The notes beneath the pieces are model-generated. The model saw only the letters and a list, made by a program, of their open reading frames with translations, made no database searches and was not told the DNA's origin. From the NCBI GenBank assembly GCA_021014945.1, contig MU266356.1:1-64000 (forward strand): a stretch of DNA of 64,000 bases. Direction: 5' to 3'. Shown here piece after piece: positions 10,288 to 21,306 of the stretch. Within the stretch, counting starts at the first letter, position 1. The number at the start of each line of letters is the position of its first letter. The stretch comes from Leucogyrophana mollusca (lineage: Eukaryota > Basidiomycota > Agaricomycetes > Boletales). The position numbers were made by a program, and so were the translations under genes.

Positions 10288-13213
10288 TCATTTACGGAAT
10301 GGGTTGCGTGATCCGCCCGTGCTTGTAGGCGTTATCCAGTATGAACCTCTCGGCTCAGGAGACTCTCCCCTCACAGACGCCGCGTAAGCTTCAGCGTCTG
10401 TCGGCTTCGCAGGCGTCAAGTCCCGCGCCTTCGTGCTCGGTTTCTTGTGAACCGATGAGCCGAGCGTAGTCGAAGAGAATCGCGACGTGAGAGGATTGGT
10501 CTTCACAGGCTGGCGAGGCTCCGGACCACGGCGTGGAATCCCTGTCATCGCAGAATACATGGACCCACCCGATAACCGATGTGAGTCGTGCTCGGGAGCA
10601 TAATGCTTGTGGTCGTAGAGCGAAGGAAGGGGCGAGGGAGCCCGGCTCGAGCCCGCCCTGGAGTATTCGTATGCTCCGACCAACTTCTCCATTTCGCGAT
10701 TGTGCCTTGCCTCCTCGGCGGCACGTAACTTCCACAGAGCAATCTCGTCACTGTCTGGGCGCGGTTGGCTGGGCGTGTGGCCGAAGAGCTTCTCACCGAA
10801 GCGCACGAGCCAGTTGGTTTTCCGGTCGAGAGACTTGGCTGTGGCAAATTTGGCCGTGTCCTTGGCTCGTTGCTTGCGGGCTCGGCGACGCCAGCAGATC
10901 AAAAAGAGCACAAAGATGAAAGCACAGCCCAGAGCCATGAGCAATATCTCCCACCATTGCAATGGTTGACGCGTGGTAGTGGAGATCGGTGTCGAGATGC
11001 CCGTAATAGACGGAAGCGGGCTTCCTGCGCTGGTACCGGACGCCTGGGTGGCAACTAGTTCCGAAAGGCACACTCCGAGACCAGGAACAACGCTTGATCC
11101 ACTGCTGCAGTTCGCAGAGACGCAAGTACCTCCGCGGAGGACTTGACTTGAACTAGAGCAGGCTAGGCAGTTGTTCGGACCAGATCCCGAGCAGCTGGAG
11201 CAGCTGCCGTCACAAGACTGGCACGTGGAGGAGGTGGTGTCAAAGAACTGCGATTGGCTGCAAGTCGGAAGACAGCGTCCACTGGTGGGAACCGGAAGAG
11301 CTTTGTTGCAGCTGGTGCACTGGTTGAAGGACCCGCCCGAGCACGTCGCGCAATCCGGGTGGCACGACACGCAAGAGCCGGAAGAACTAAACGTATTCGA
11401 AGGACAGGAGTTGACGCACTGGCCGTCGGAAGCCAGGAGGTTATTTGCACAGGTAAGACAAAAGTTAGCGCTCCCTGCGCAGCTGGTGCAAGAGGAATCA
11501 CAAGCTGTGAATAAGATACCGTCAGCGGATGATACTATTTATAGGCTGCCAATCAGCTCACCGGTGCAGGTTAAATTGTCCTGAGGAGAAAGGAATGTGC
11601 CAGATGGGCAACTCTCCACGCACTTCCCTTGCGAAAGAACATAGCCAGGTAAGCAGCCAGTGCACTGGGCTTGATCAATCGTTGACGCAACGTTAAAGTT
11701 AGAGATCCCGCAAGACGTGCACTTTGGTCCACAAGCTGTATAAAACAGAAAAGGTGAGAACGTAGCCGGTACACCCGAAAGAGTCCACTCACTGTCACAC
11801 TCATGCTTATTGTTATTCGCAATTAAGTTCGAACCCTGGCAGACTCCACTGCTGCTGGTCTGAACACAGGACCCGTTGAATGAGTAGCTCCCCGATCCAC
11901 AAATGACACAGTCGTTTGAGGTCGATCCGGTGCATGTTTGACATAGAGGAGAGCACGGTTCGCAATCCGAGCCATTGCTGAAACTTCCGTCTGGGCAAGC
12001 GGTACCGCTGGAGGTCGTCTGTGTCGTGGCATCGCATTTCGTACGGTCGTTCGCGTCTTGAGTGAAGCCCGACTTGCAGGTAATACAATCTCCAGTGCCA
12101 TCCGCACACTGAGCACACCCTAACTGGCAAACTATGAAGCAACGAAATGATTAGAAAAATCCAAGAATTAAGGCTAAAAAAAGACGCTTACTCTCGCAGT
12201 TGCCGGTCGAATCCAAAAAGAACCCGGATGCGCACTGGGCACAAGCAGTGCCATTGGAGGCGGCAGTCCAGCCCGTCAGACAGGTGCACTGTCCATTTGA
12301 ACCACACTCCCCGTTGATGCAGTTGCAACTCGATGGAGGGTCCGTAACGATGGGAGCCAAACACCGACCCGACCCAGATATCCCATCATCGCAAGATGTG
12401 CAACCTGATGGGCAAGCTTCGCACTTTGGGCCAAAGAAGCCCGACGCACAGGTCTCACATGACGATCCTGTGAACCCAGAAGGACATGTGCATGTTCCAG
12501 AGGCAGAGCAGACGCCTGAGCCAGAACACGGTGGTGAGCAAGAAGATGACTGCATGTTGAGAAGAGAAAGCGCGCCGGAAGCACTTTCAGGGAGCTGGCT
12601 GACATCCGGAACTGAATTCCACAGAATAACCCGGCTGTTGCTCCCTGCAGAAATGGCGGCCCAAACGTTTCCCGGAAGCGCCAACGACGACGCCGTAAGC
12701 GAGATGGATGCATTCACGACAGGAGACGTGGGAAGCGATGAGTATGAGCCTTGGCCGCCATATAGAGCTTGCGGATATATCGCCAGTCCGGGCTCCAGGG
12801 AGACTGTTAACGGAAGGGACACAGAACTAGAGTTTCCAAATCCTGGGGACTGTGCGAGAGAAGCAGAAGACGATGTTAATAGGTCGTGAAGGAGTTCTGG
12901 ATTAGTCGTGGACGAGTATTCCCCGGGTAGTAGAAGGACATCCGTAGATTGTCCAGACGCTGACAGAGTCACTCCAACTGTGGGCATAGCGCATGAGTAT
13001 TGACTTAAACCCGAATCCAACCTACTCGAACTCACTGGTGGTATTTGAATAGCCCTGGAGGCATTGACCCGCAACGCACACAACACTGGGAGAAGATTGC
13101 GCGACTGAAGAGAAAAACATTAGTGAGTCCAGGCCACACTAGCGATCAGCCCACTAAAGCTCACCGACAGACGCGCTAAGAGCTAGCGAAGCAGCGAGGA
13201 TGCTCGACAACAT
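10288..13213 (-). CDS. type I membrane protein with EGF/furin-like cysteine-rich repeats
   Basis: A multi-exon gene. Exon 1 starts at 13213 with a signal peptide (MLSSILAASLALSAS) and joins in phase to 'VLCALRVNA'. A Ser/Thr-rich ectodomain of about 200 residues follows. Next come EGF/laminin-type units ('CSGSGVCSASGTCTCPSGFTG', 'CINGECGSNGQCTCLTGW') and many furin-like C-x2-C repeats ('CATCSGGSFNQCTSC', 'CQSCDGSCSSCSGSG'). One transmembrane helix ('EILLMALGCAFIFVLFLICW') is followed at once by a basic stop-transfer (RRRARKQR). The cytoplasmic tail of about 200 residues is Pro/Ser-rich and ends in NPFRK. Such receptor-shaped proteins occur in basidiomycetes as 'growth factor receptor cysteine-rich' proteins of unknown role. 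No kinase domain is present. Middle exon borders around 11500-12150 are approximate. Confidence 0.85.
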
Positions 13214-14270
13214 GTCGAGCTAATGAAAGATGGTGGGCGTTAAGAAAGAAAGAGGGAGATGGAAAGGAAAGATGAGCGGCGCTCAGTCGAGAAATAGGTC
13301 CTGGGTCCATGCTATTTGATTATTCTGGGAGAATAAGGTCGGTTACCGCCAGTCGGCCACTCTGCCAAAGAACAATGACCACAAAGAACAATAGGGCGCA
13401 TCCATGATGATTTCCTTTTGAGGAACAACTGCTTCCGCGCCACAAGCCCCAATGGCGTTCCGGATCGGAAAACGGAACCGGTGACTTCCAATCTATAATC
13501 TGTTTTGTTCTTGCTGCCGACAACCTGCGGAATGGAAGCTCATTGCAGGAGACGACCAATGGTCTGAGCGCAGGCTCACGATTGAGTCGACTTCCTATCC
13601 CAAGGACAGTTTTAACAAGGACAACATGTTACATCAGCTGAGCCGCTTTACAAAAAATCTCGAACAAAGCCAGGTAAGCGACCTCACAAACATCTCAGAT
13701 TGTGATATTTTTAAAATGTATGGAGACGAGACGATGGTTGCTAATAAGTTGTGTAGAAACGAGTTATGTATGTCCAAAGTCCCAAACTAAAGCGTGGGGC
13801 ATAAACGAATTCCACCAATACTAGTAAAATAATTTGAACGCAAACGACTGTCCGTCGCTATCGTACAAGAACAGCTACATATGCCCAAGTATGCACAGGG
13901 GTCCGGGATATCGCGATACAGTTTTTTGCCCGTCGAAATCTGTGAAGAGGTAACGTGGGTCAGCACGGTTGTCTAGTGAACACGGAAGAGTATCGGAGGT
14001 CAGGCAAAAATATAGGCAATAATTCGTTTTCTCCACAAGGAGGCAGAACAGGTCTGAAATGTTTCATCCGAGAGGGACAGCATGGTAGATGTACTCACAT
14101 TGGGCTAGATGGGATACATAGGTGAAGACCAAGGAGTAGCGCCAGAGAATTATGGGTGACTGTTGAAATCGAAGCTCTCAGCATGCAGGATAAGAATACG
14201 ATTGTCCCAGAAACAAAGATAGAGGACGGCGCATAGTTTCCGCAGCCATACAAAGGGGAGACACTTACAT
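13214..14270. other. intergenic, nothing recognised
   Basis: About 1 kb upstream of the cysteine-rich membrane protein and downstream of calcipressin. AT-richer than its neighbours, with short random open frames only. No RNA gene or repeat identified. Confidence 0.5.
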
Positions 14271-15022
14271 CTACCAAACCGCTGTCGCCAAGGGAGGCAT
14301 AGCGGTGGCGATGGGCTTCCATCTCATGCGCGCAGGTGACGGTGTACCGTACTCCCAATCCATCTCCGCTTTCTCGTCTTCCACAAAGTCACAGTCCTCG
14401 ACGTAAACGCCGACACCGACACCATCTTCGGGCTCGAGTAGTACTTCTTTGCTCGACCGCTTTTCCTGAAGTTTGAGTTGGCGGAGTGCAGCAATGAGAT
14501 CGTCTGCAAGGGGTGTTGCATTGGGCGGATCTTCCTTTATTGGCTCCCAACCGACAGGTGGCGACCCGGGCGGCGAAATCAGGAAGTTCTTCTCGAGCGG
14601 GGGAGGACGTAAGAAGTTATCGTCAGAAGTTGGTGACGATGGGGTGATAATGGGGTTCGTCTCAGATCGATAAACCCGCAAGATGGTAGGCGTTCTTTTA
14701 CAATTGATAAGCTCAAAGATAAAACCACAGCTGCGGATGATACATACCTGTGCCTTGGGTGGATAACGAGAGGATCGCAATTCAGCTTCGCCCGCTCCGC
14801 CGAGTCCTCAGAGTAGTACACTAGGATGATGCGCGCAAAACTGGCGATAGGAACCCATTGGTTGATATCGCCATAAGTCGCAAAATGGTCTTGTAATGCA
14901 CTGAGGATCGCCGGGCGGAAAAACGAGCGCGGAACTTGTGTTATCACGAGTGAATTCGTGCGCTCCACGTCTCTCGCTGGTGTAGATGCGATGGCGTGAT
15001 TGAATATGGAAACGTCGGGCAT
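14271..15022 (-). CDS. RCN1: calcipressin (regulator of calcineurin, RCAN family)
   Basis: At least two exons encode a calcipressin of about 220 residues. The N-terminal half is an RRM-like fold ('NSLVITQVPRSFF', 'FATYGDINQWVPIASFARIILVYY'). The second exon carries the diagnostic signature 'LEKNFLISPPGSPPVGW', matching the FLISPPxSPPxGW calcineurin-binding motif, followed by 'VGVYVEDCDF', the counterpart of the animal 'VHVCESD' segment. Calcipressins bind calcineurin and modulate its activity downstream of calcium signals. The start ATG at 15022 (MPDVSIFN) is followed by an uninterrupted exon. The last exon ends in TAG at 14271; a possible splice donor overlaps this stop, so a further small exon is conceivable. 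Confidence 0.9.
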
Positions 15023-15538
15023 TCTGGTTTTGTTTTATTCGCTAGAGAATTGGTGGGAGGGAGATGGGGTTGTCCGGCGATACATTTCTAGTTATAAACC
15101 TCTGTAGTCTGCTTACTAATCATACATATTGGTGACCGGCTTTGAAGTCGTTCGACCATTAATTTCTTGCACCGCTTGCCTGCCTGTGCCCCAGCCGTCC
15201 CGCAGCGAGCGTGGCATTCGCTCCTGTGCCGCTTGCTTACGCGCTCAGCCTTCAGGCTCGTGCCTTCGCTAATTCGCAGTGCACACACTGATTGTCATGA
15301 AAAATTCTGATGGAAGAAAAGCACCAAGGTCATTAACAATGTGCTACGCAGCAAGCCCGGAAGGCAGTTGGTGTGCGATGATGTGATACATTCCAACTGT
15401 CTCGTGTATTACAATTTCCAGATTCAAATTGATCTTCTCCTTCAGACTCAATGCAAAACCGAGCCTACGATCACCATTTCGGCCCTCGGTTGCTACATAG
15501 TATCCATGGTATGGTTTCCGGTCTTTTCACCATACGTC
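15023..15538. other. intergenic between calcipressin start and CCDC124 stop
   Basis: A 516-base spacer, probably the calcipressin promoter and CCDC124 3' region. The minus-strand open frame inside it (15088-15288) shows no family resemblance. Confidence 0.5.
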
Positions 15539-16626
15539 TCAGGAACGCATCCGCTTCGCAACCGCATCTTGCTTTTCTTTGAGGGCTTGTACTTTCTCGT
15601 CCTTTGTGGCGTCGTAAGAAATCGTAACTTGGTTGAATCTACAGGAGAGGCGATGTGAGTGGTGCGGAGGGCAGGGACCACCGAAACACCCACGGATTCT
15701 CAGGAGATTTCTGGAATTGCTTGAAGAGCAGATCCTGAGGCCGAAGTGATCAGACATATACGGAACCCGACTGGGCTGTGGCGATACTTACCTGGTATTG
15801 CTGTAGCCGCAAGCCGGGATGCTGATGAAAGAAAAGGTTCATCAAAACACTGCCTTGCGCAGGCGTTCATGTTGCATACCTCGACCTTGAGATTCGGCAG
15901 TTCTCTCTCTTTGTAAGCCTCGAATGCACCCTATACATTGGATAGTTAGCCCTACGACTTTGCCAAGACCCAGGTTTAGGTACCTTGAATCGCCGCTATC
16001 ATTCAAACGTAGATCAGCAATCAATGGAAAGGGGTGATACAACCGGGAACATACCTCTGGATGTCTCTCTATGCCTGCAGCCTGCTGTCCGACACTTGCT
16101 TTATCCATCTTGGCCGTCACCACCTCTAGCAGATCGATCGCATTATCAATCCCCGTTGCGGCATAACTCTCGATTTCTTTTGGTGCTTCCTCATCCTTCT
16201 TAGACCCGTCCTCGCCCTTGTCCAGTCCTCCACCAGCAGCGATGGCCCCGGGACCAGCGGGCTTGGCATCTTTGGTGTTCTTTTTGACGGCTTTCGGGGC
16301 TGCCTTAGGCTTTGCTGGGGCAGAAGCTTCCTCCTCTGCGAGCAGACGAGCGTTCTCGGCCTTCCGGGCGAGCTCGGCTTTGCGCTTTTCTTCCTTGTCC
16401 TCTTTAGATGACTTAGATGACTTTCCACCATCCTGCCATTTTTCTGCCTCTTTGCGCTCCTGTTGGTGTAACCTGATTAACACGCACGATGGATGGTAGA
16501 TCAGCGTGGGGTAGGGAGTTGGGGACGGACCTTCTCTGCAGCTGCTGCGTCTTGTTTCTTGGTCTCGTTTTCTGCTTTCTTGGCTCTCCCGCTCTCTTTC
16601 TTAGCGTTACCACCTTTTGGTGCCAT
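15539..16626 (-). CDS. CCDC124-like ribosome-associated coiled-coil protein
   Basis: Several exons encode a highly charged protein. It begins MAPKGGNAKKESGRARK at 16626. Long Lys/Glu/Ala-rich coiled-coil segments follow ('KEDKEEKRKAELARKAENARLL'), with an Ala/Pro linker. The conserved C-terminal half is recovered through small exons: 'ERHPE', 'RRFKAAFEAYKERELP', 'HPGLRLQQYQ', then 'FNQVTISYDATKDEK' and 'AVAKRMRS'. This order matches the CCDC124/Oxs1 family (DUF1014), whose yeast relative Lso2 binds idle ribosomes and helps their recovery. The start is strongly supported because the N-terminal MAPKGGN is itself conserved. The gene is head to head with the first DUF6699 gene over 364 bases. Confidence 0.9.
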
Positions 16627-16990
16627 TGTTATGTATGTCCTGCCAGCAATAGATCCCTGGAAAAGATAAGGTTACAAGAAACAGTCAGGGCACAAGGGAG
16701 ATTTCGTCACAACCAGTCAGCCTCTGGGGACCGCCAATCTAATCTAAACCGTGACCGAGGACACAGCCACCGACACCAAACACAAGGATCTGCCATCTGC
16801 TTGTGTCTACACAGGCGCGCTTATAAAGTCTTCTCGTTTCTTCTTCCGCCCATCTCAACTTTGTTTCCCCCACTTCACTTCACATTCTCCCATATACCCA
16901 CACGGGCTCGTGGAGACCATTTTCTCTCTGAGCACAGGCTACTACGACCCTCACCGCAACTCACAAGCTTGAACGCCACATTATTTCATT
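16627..16990. promoter_or_regulatory. divergent promoter, CCDC124-like / DUF6699
   Basis: The 364 bases between two opposite ATGs must contain both promoters. Pyrimidine-rich stretches (near 16840-16900) precede the plus-strand ATG, as is usual upstream of fungal start sites. No specific factor site is claimed. Confidence 0.5.
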
Positions 16991-17852
16991 ATGGGCGATA
17001 CTGTAGGCAGATGGGCGGCGGGAAGTGCCTGTGCGTATGCGATGTATCATTCAAAACCTTTCTCTCTAAAGTTGTCGATCTCTCCCAGACGGCCCCGTGC
17101 TATCACAGACAGATCTTTATCTGCTCAACACCGAGCTGCAGCTGAACCCCATCCTACAAGGAAGTAACCCCGCATTCCACCTTATATTCAATCTTCTCGA
17201 TGGTACGTCTGCCCTCGGGGTGGCCTGCTGGCATCAGCGATATCTGACCCCACGGCGCTTCTGCACAACAGGCAGCACGGGTGGTTTCAATCCCGAGGCT
17301 CGAGACCGAGATCTACCGTTCACTGCTAAAGACGAGCCTGCGACACTACCACGCGTCACTGATCTCATTGTTATCACGGAGCTCAGCCCATGGTGCACGG
17401 TCATACACAACGATCGCGGGGTCACCATGAGCGATGTCTGCGGTCACATATGGAAAGAGTTTGTCCAATTCTCCTCTCGAAGTTTTCGGAAAGTCGGATT
17501 CTTACTCGTGTGGGCTTCAGTTATACAGAGAACCATGTTACGGAGGCAGAGTTCAATTCTCTCCCTCCTCGGTTGCAGGAGCAGGTGAAGCGAGCGTCTT
17601 CCCACAATTCAATGAGCGCACAGGGCTGGAACCCATACTATGGCGGCACACCGCCCACCACTAACCGCTACAAACGAGTCGGTAAGTACCCTGATATTTA
17701 AGTCCCATCGTACATGAACACGTTTTCCGTATTGTACAGACTGGCTCCGTGACAAGACCTACTTCGAGGGCCTTCATAAGAAAGATGCTTACTCCGTAGC
17801 TCGTCTTGGGTTCAAGGCGCCGAATATTTTTGTCATGTCGTTGACGTCGTAA
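16991..17852 (+). CDS. DUF6699 domain protein (first copy)
   Basis: Five or so small exons give a protein of about 200 residues. Exon 1 (16991-17030) starts MGDTVGRWAAG and joins across an intron (donor GTGCGT) to 'YGPVLSQTDLYLLN.ELQLNPIL'. Then follow 'FNLLDG', 'LPRVTDLIVITELSPWCTVIH', 'GVTMSDVCGHIWK|DYTENHVTEAEFN', 'PPRLQEQVKRA', 'KRV|DWLRDKTYFEGL' and 'LGFKAPNIFVMSLTS'. These are the ordered conserved blocks of DUF6699, a family expanded in Agaricomycetes with no known function. The protein has no signal peptide or membrane segment. The next gene on the same strand, 1.3 kb away, is a second member. Confidence 0.88.
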
Positions 17853-19153
17853 TGGATATTGGGCGGCACCACCGATTTTCCTTTTCTTATCCATATCTTC
17901 GATATTTATCATCTGTAACACGTATCTAAGGAGTGACACAATCATACGGATCGCGCAATTCACAGGCAATGGATGACCTTTCCACAGTTAGGGTGGGTTT
18001 CTGGAACTTCAATCACGAGTTCAGCTACGGCTGGTCGCTGCAGATCAGTATGCACATGGCTGTGGGACCCTTTTTTCGATAGGAACATCGACTTACCAGT
18101 GCCTCAGTCTTATCAATGGGCCGGAGCAACGGTGCAACGACCCTATACATGCTGTTCAGAAACTGGCATGTGCCTGGACAAGCATCTAAAGCCCTGCCAC
18201 ACCTTCCTTTGAGAAGAGTATGCCCACCCGGTCCGCACGTGCCCCGTGTGGCGCTTTCTAGGATTTTAGACTCTGTGCAATGTCTATGAGTGCAATCAGT
18301 ATCTTATAAGGAAACCAACCAACTCGTGGATCAGTCGTTTTTGGGCTCTGGAATAGTTGGGCAGATGGGCAGGACTGATGGGGGCTGGGCGATCCACAGG
18401 AAGACATGCCTATCATTTCCTTTCGTGTAGGATTATAAGGAAACCTGCTTGTATCATTATATTAGAGGTTGTAGAGCGACACCGACAGGACGCAGATTCA
18501 ACTTCAGAGACAAAGACACGACTATAGTACACAGCCGCCGCGGGAACAAAAGGATATGTGCACAGCCACCGATTATAACGTCGTCGACCATTTTGGGTTG
18601 CATCGGAACAAAATCAATAAGCCCACAGGTTGAAGGCCATCTATATCCTTCTCTCATCTCCCACCCCCAGTATCTGTGCCCTGTATTTTCCTTGGGATAA
18701 AATCTGACTCGATTGACTGACATCCGACCTTTATTTTCTTGGGACCTCGTTAACATCCTGTCATCGAGTCACAGCGCGAGAGCTTTGGGAATCTGCGCTG
18801 TGTGACTATTACCACAGCCGCACTTGCGCACCAGCTGACAGTCAGAGTCCGAAGGAGTCGAGGTTCTGGAGCTGCGCTGGCCTTCTGGGGTATCGCCCTG
18901 CGCCTGAGATCTGTGCCATCGACCCGTCCTACCGACTCGTGATAACCTTGTGCGATACCTGTCAATCATTCGAGTCATCCTTCCACCAGCCTCCAAAATA
19001 TTCCACGGCACAGTCGCGTTTGGCGTGAGCATCGGTTCCCATTTCCTGCTAATATCTCACTCGAGCTAATCTGACTGATTTGGTCCATGTAGCACGCAGA
19101 CATCGCTTTGACAAACCAACAAACTCACATATACCAAAGGATACCCAACAACC
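17853..19153. other. intergenic between the two DUF6699 genes
   Basis: About 1.3 kb with no recognised gene, repeat or RNA. I looked for a third, decayed DUF6699 copy and saw none. The promoter of the second copy lies at its right end. Confidence 0.45.
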
Positions 19154-20598
19154 ATGTTTTACGATTCTCCGCAAGGGGCTAACACGCCATTCATTCCTCC
19201 CCTCCCTTCGCCTGAGAGTGTGGCGCACCCTCCCATCATCCCTTCCCCCAATAGAGACCCTCTCCCTGGTTGGGCCGCACAACCCCACACACCTGCAAAT
19301 TATCCGTACTACCCTCCCACACCGTATAACGGAACACCATTCATCCCACCGATGCCTAGTGTTCATGCCACGCCCGCTATGCGCGCAGATCCTCCAGGTT
19401 CCTACTTCCCCGCGCCAACTGGTCTCCCTAGCGCTTATGGGCCTGGACAAGGTTTTTCGGCTGACTATACCGGATATCCCAACGCCGCTGGTGCTACACC
19501 GTGGGCTCCTCCTGCTGTTCATCCCCATACCCCCTGGACGGGGCACGGCCACCCAGGCACTGGATATAGTGCCTTTAGCCAGCCTCTTCCTGGCGGCCCT
19601 CCGCGTGGGTGGGGACCTCCAGTTGGAGGAGGTTATCCACCGCCAGCAGCACCACCAGCTTGGGGTTATCCACCTGGCATGCCACCGCCTGGATTGCAGA
19701 CACCAGGGTATCCCCATACTCCATGGCAGCACCCCACTATGCCGCCTCCTGCCCCTCCCGCTCCGCCTGGGGATACCGCCCGTGCAGATTTTAGATGGAC
19801 GTCCAATCATGACCGTATGAGCCCCTTTGCAGAGGGCCCAAGCTGTATGTTGCTCCCTTTCCAAAACCGACTGATGCTCATTTTCTCTTTTCTGCAGATG
19901 GTCCGGTGCTCGAGCCTTTCCTCGCGAAAGTCGTCGGTGCCCATATCAGAATAAATCCCCTCCTTGCCCCTCCTACCGATGCTACCGACGACTATCTCCG
20001 ATGGAATATGATTTTCTCAACTAGCAATTGTTATCGCACGTCGGACACACGACGCTCCTGGATAAAAGGCCGGAAGGAACCAGCTACGCACCCGCGGTTA
20101 TCGACCCTACGTATCATCTCAAAAGCCTTTCCCTGGATGATCACTGTGCGTGCTCGCGACAAGAAAATCGGAGTTACATGCGGAGAAGTCCTCGATTGCA
20201 TCGCTCAGTACCTCTATGGCGAGGTCGGGAAAAAGGAGTACGAACACGTGGACGCGGCCCGAAAACGGGAAATTTTTACGGCTTACGCCCATAACCGATC
20301 GACGGAGCCTGGTGTGCCGGGTGGTGGTCTGGGAGAAGCTTTGAAACGCCTTGATTTCCTTGGTCAGAACTCAAGGTTCGGTGGGATCATACAGAATGAC
20401 GAGTTCGTAAAGTATCAGTGTGGAGATGCTCTTCCGTGCACTTTCGAGCTCAAATGCCTCCACAATTATCCGCTAACTCAACAAGAGCTGAGAGAACAAC
20501 GAACGCGGACGCGGGGAGAAGAAGGACGAGCTCGCGCACGTTCACGCTCTCGACCACGCTCCGGTGGTTCAGGACGCGATTCTGAAGAAGACGAATGA
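19154..20598 (+). CDS. DUF6699 domain protein with Pro-rich N terminus (second copy)
   Basis: Two exons encode about 465 residues. Exon 1 (from ATG 19154) is a 230-residue low-complexity region rich in Pro, Tyr and Gly ('PPTPYNGTPFIPPMP', 'GGGYPPPAAPPAWGYPPG'), probably disordered. An intron (donor GTATGT after 19843) joins it in phase to the DUF6699 core: 'YGPVLEPFLAK', 'INPLLAPP', 'DYLRWNMIFS', 'ATHPRLSTLRIISKAFPWMITV', 'GVTCGEVLDCIAQYLY', 'AYAHNRSTEPGVPGGGLGE', 'GGIIQNDEFV' and 'LPCTFELKCL'. The last 30 residues are Arg/Ser-Glu-rich (RARARSRSRPRSGGSG), resembling an SR or nuclear-type tail. Function is unknown. The core is more complete than that of the neighbouring first copy. Confidence 0.92.
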
Positions 20599-21306
20599 GC
20601 AGGTGTACCGTACAGATTTCCTTATTTTTGCCTTTTCGACTGCACGCTGTCGCTTCCTTTCGTAACCATTAACGAAGTCGATCTTCGGTATTCTGTCACC
20701 ATTATTCTTCATATATTCTTTATTGTGTCATATTCCATGGATTAGCTTTTGTAGTGCCCGGCGGAGGACCACTCACCCCTACTGTATACCTGTTGTAGCA
20801 CAATATTAAGGAATCCATCGTCTCCTCGACTTCTTAGATCCCATTACCTGGCGCTAGCAGCCGTCTAAGCGGTCCACTCGATTAAGAGAGGCAGGCTCCG
20901 ATGACAAACGTTTGCGAAGAGAGATCTGGGTACTCCTATCGGATCTGGTATCAGCGGTTGGCCCAAGTGTCTTCAAGTGTCGATCCTTATTTCTCAACAG
21001 TGACACCCACCATATTGCAGCTGCCAAATCTGGGGCCAGTACTGCAAAAGAGTTAAGAGTCCATTGAGCGAGATGGTCCTGTGGAGCGCGTCTTACACAA
21101 ATAACAAATGGACACAATGAATAATAACAAAGCGAATTCAAGTGCCCTACTTAATCCTCCATAGGCAGACCACAAAGATGGGAGAGAGCCGTCCCTAAAC
21201 GAATAAATATACGTATGATATGGTGGGACACATAGAACATCGAAAATCCACAGAACAGAGATTCAAGCGCCGCAGGCGGGGGTCAGGACTGATCAGATTT
21301 CAACTT
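20599..21306. other. intergenic, convergent 3' regions
   Basis: The 3' ends of the second DUF6699 gene (plus) and the DUF6533 gene (minus) face each other here. No further gene was recognised; the 95-codon minus frame at 20854-21141 starts without ATG and matches nothing. Confidence 0.5.

Noticed and set aside
12200..12889. 229-codon plus-strand frame opposite the EGF/furin gene
   Set aside because: Shadow of the real minus-strand exon, which carries a clear Cys-repeat pattern; the plus frame has none.
19049..19864. 271-codon minus-strand frame opposite the second DUF6699 gene
   Set aside because: It is the antisense shadow of a Pro-rich, GC-biased exon; composition (Arg/Trp/Gly) is what the reverse of Pro/Tyr/Gly codons gives.
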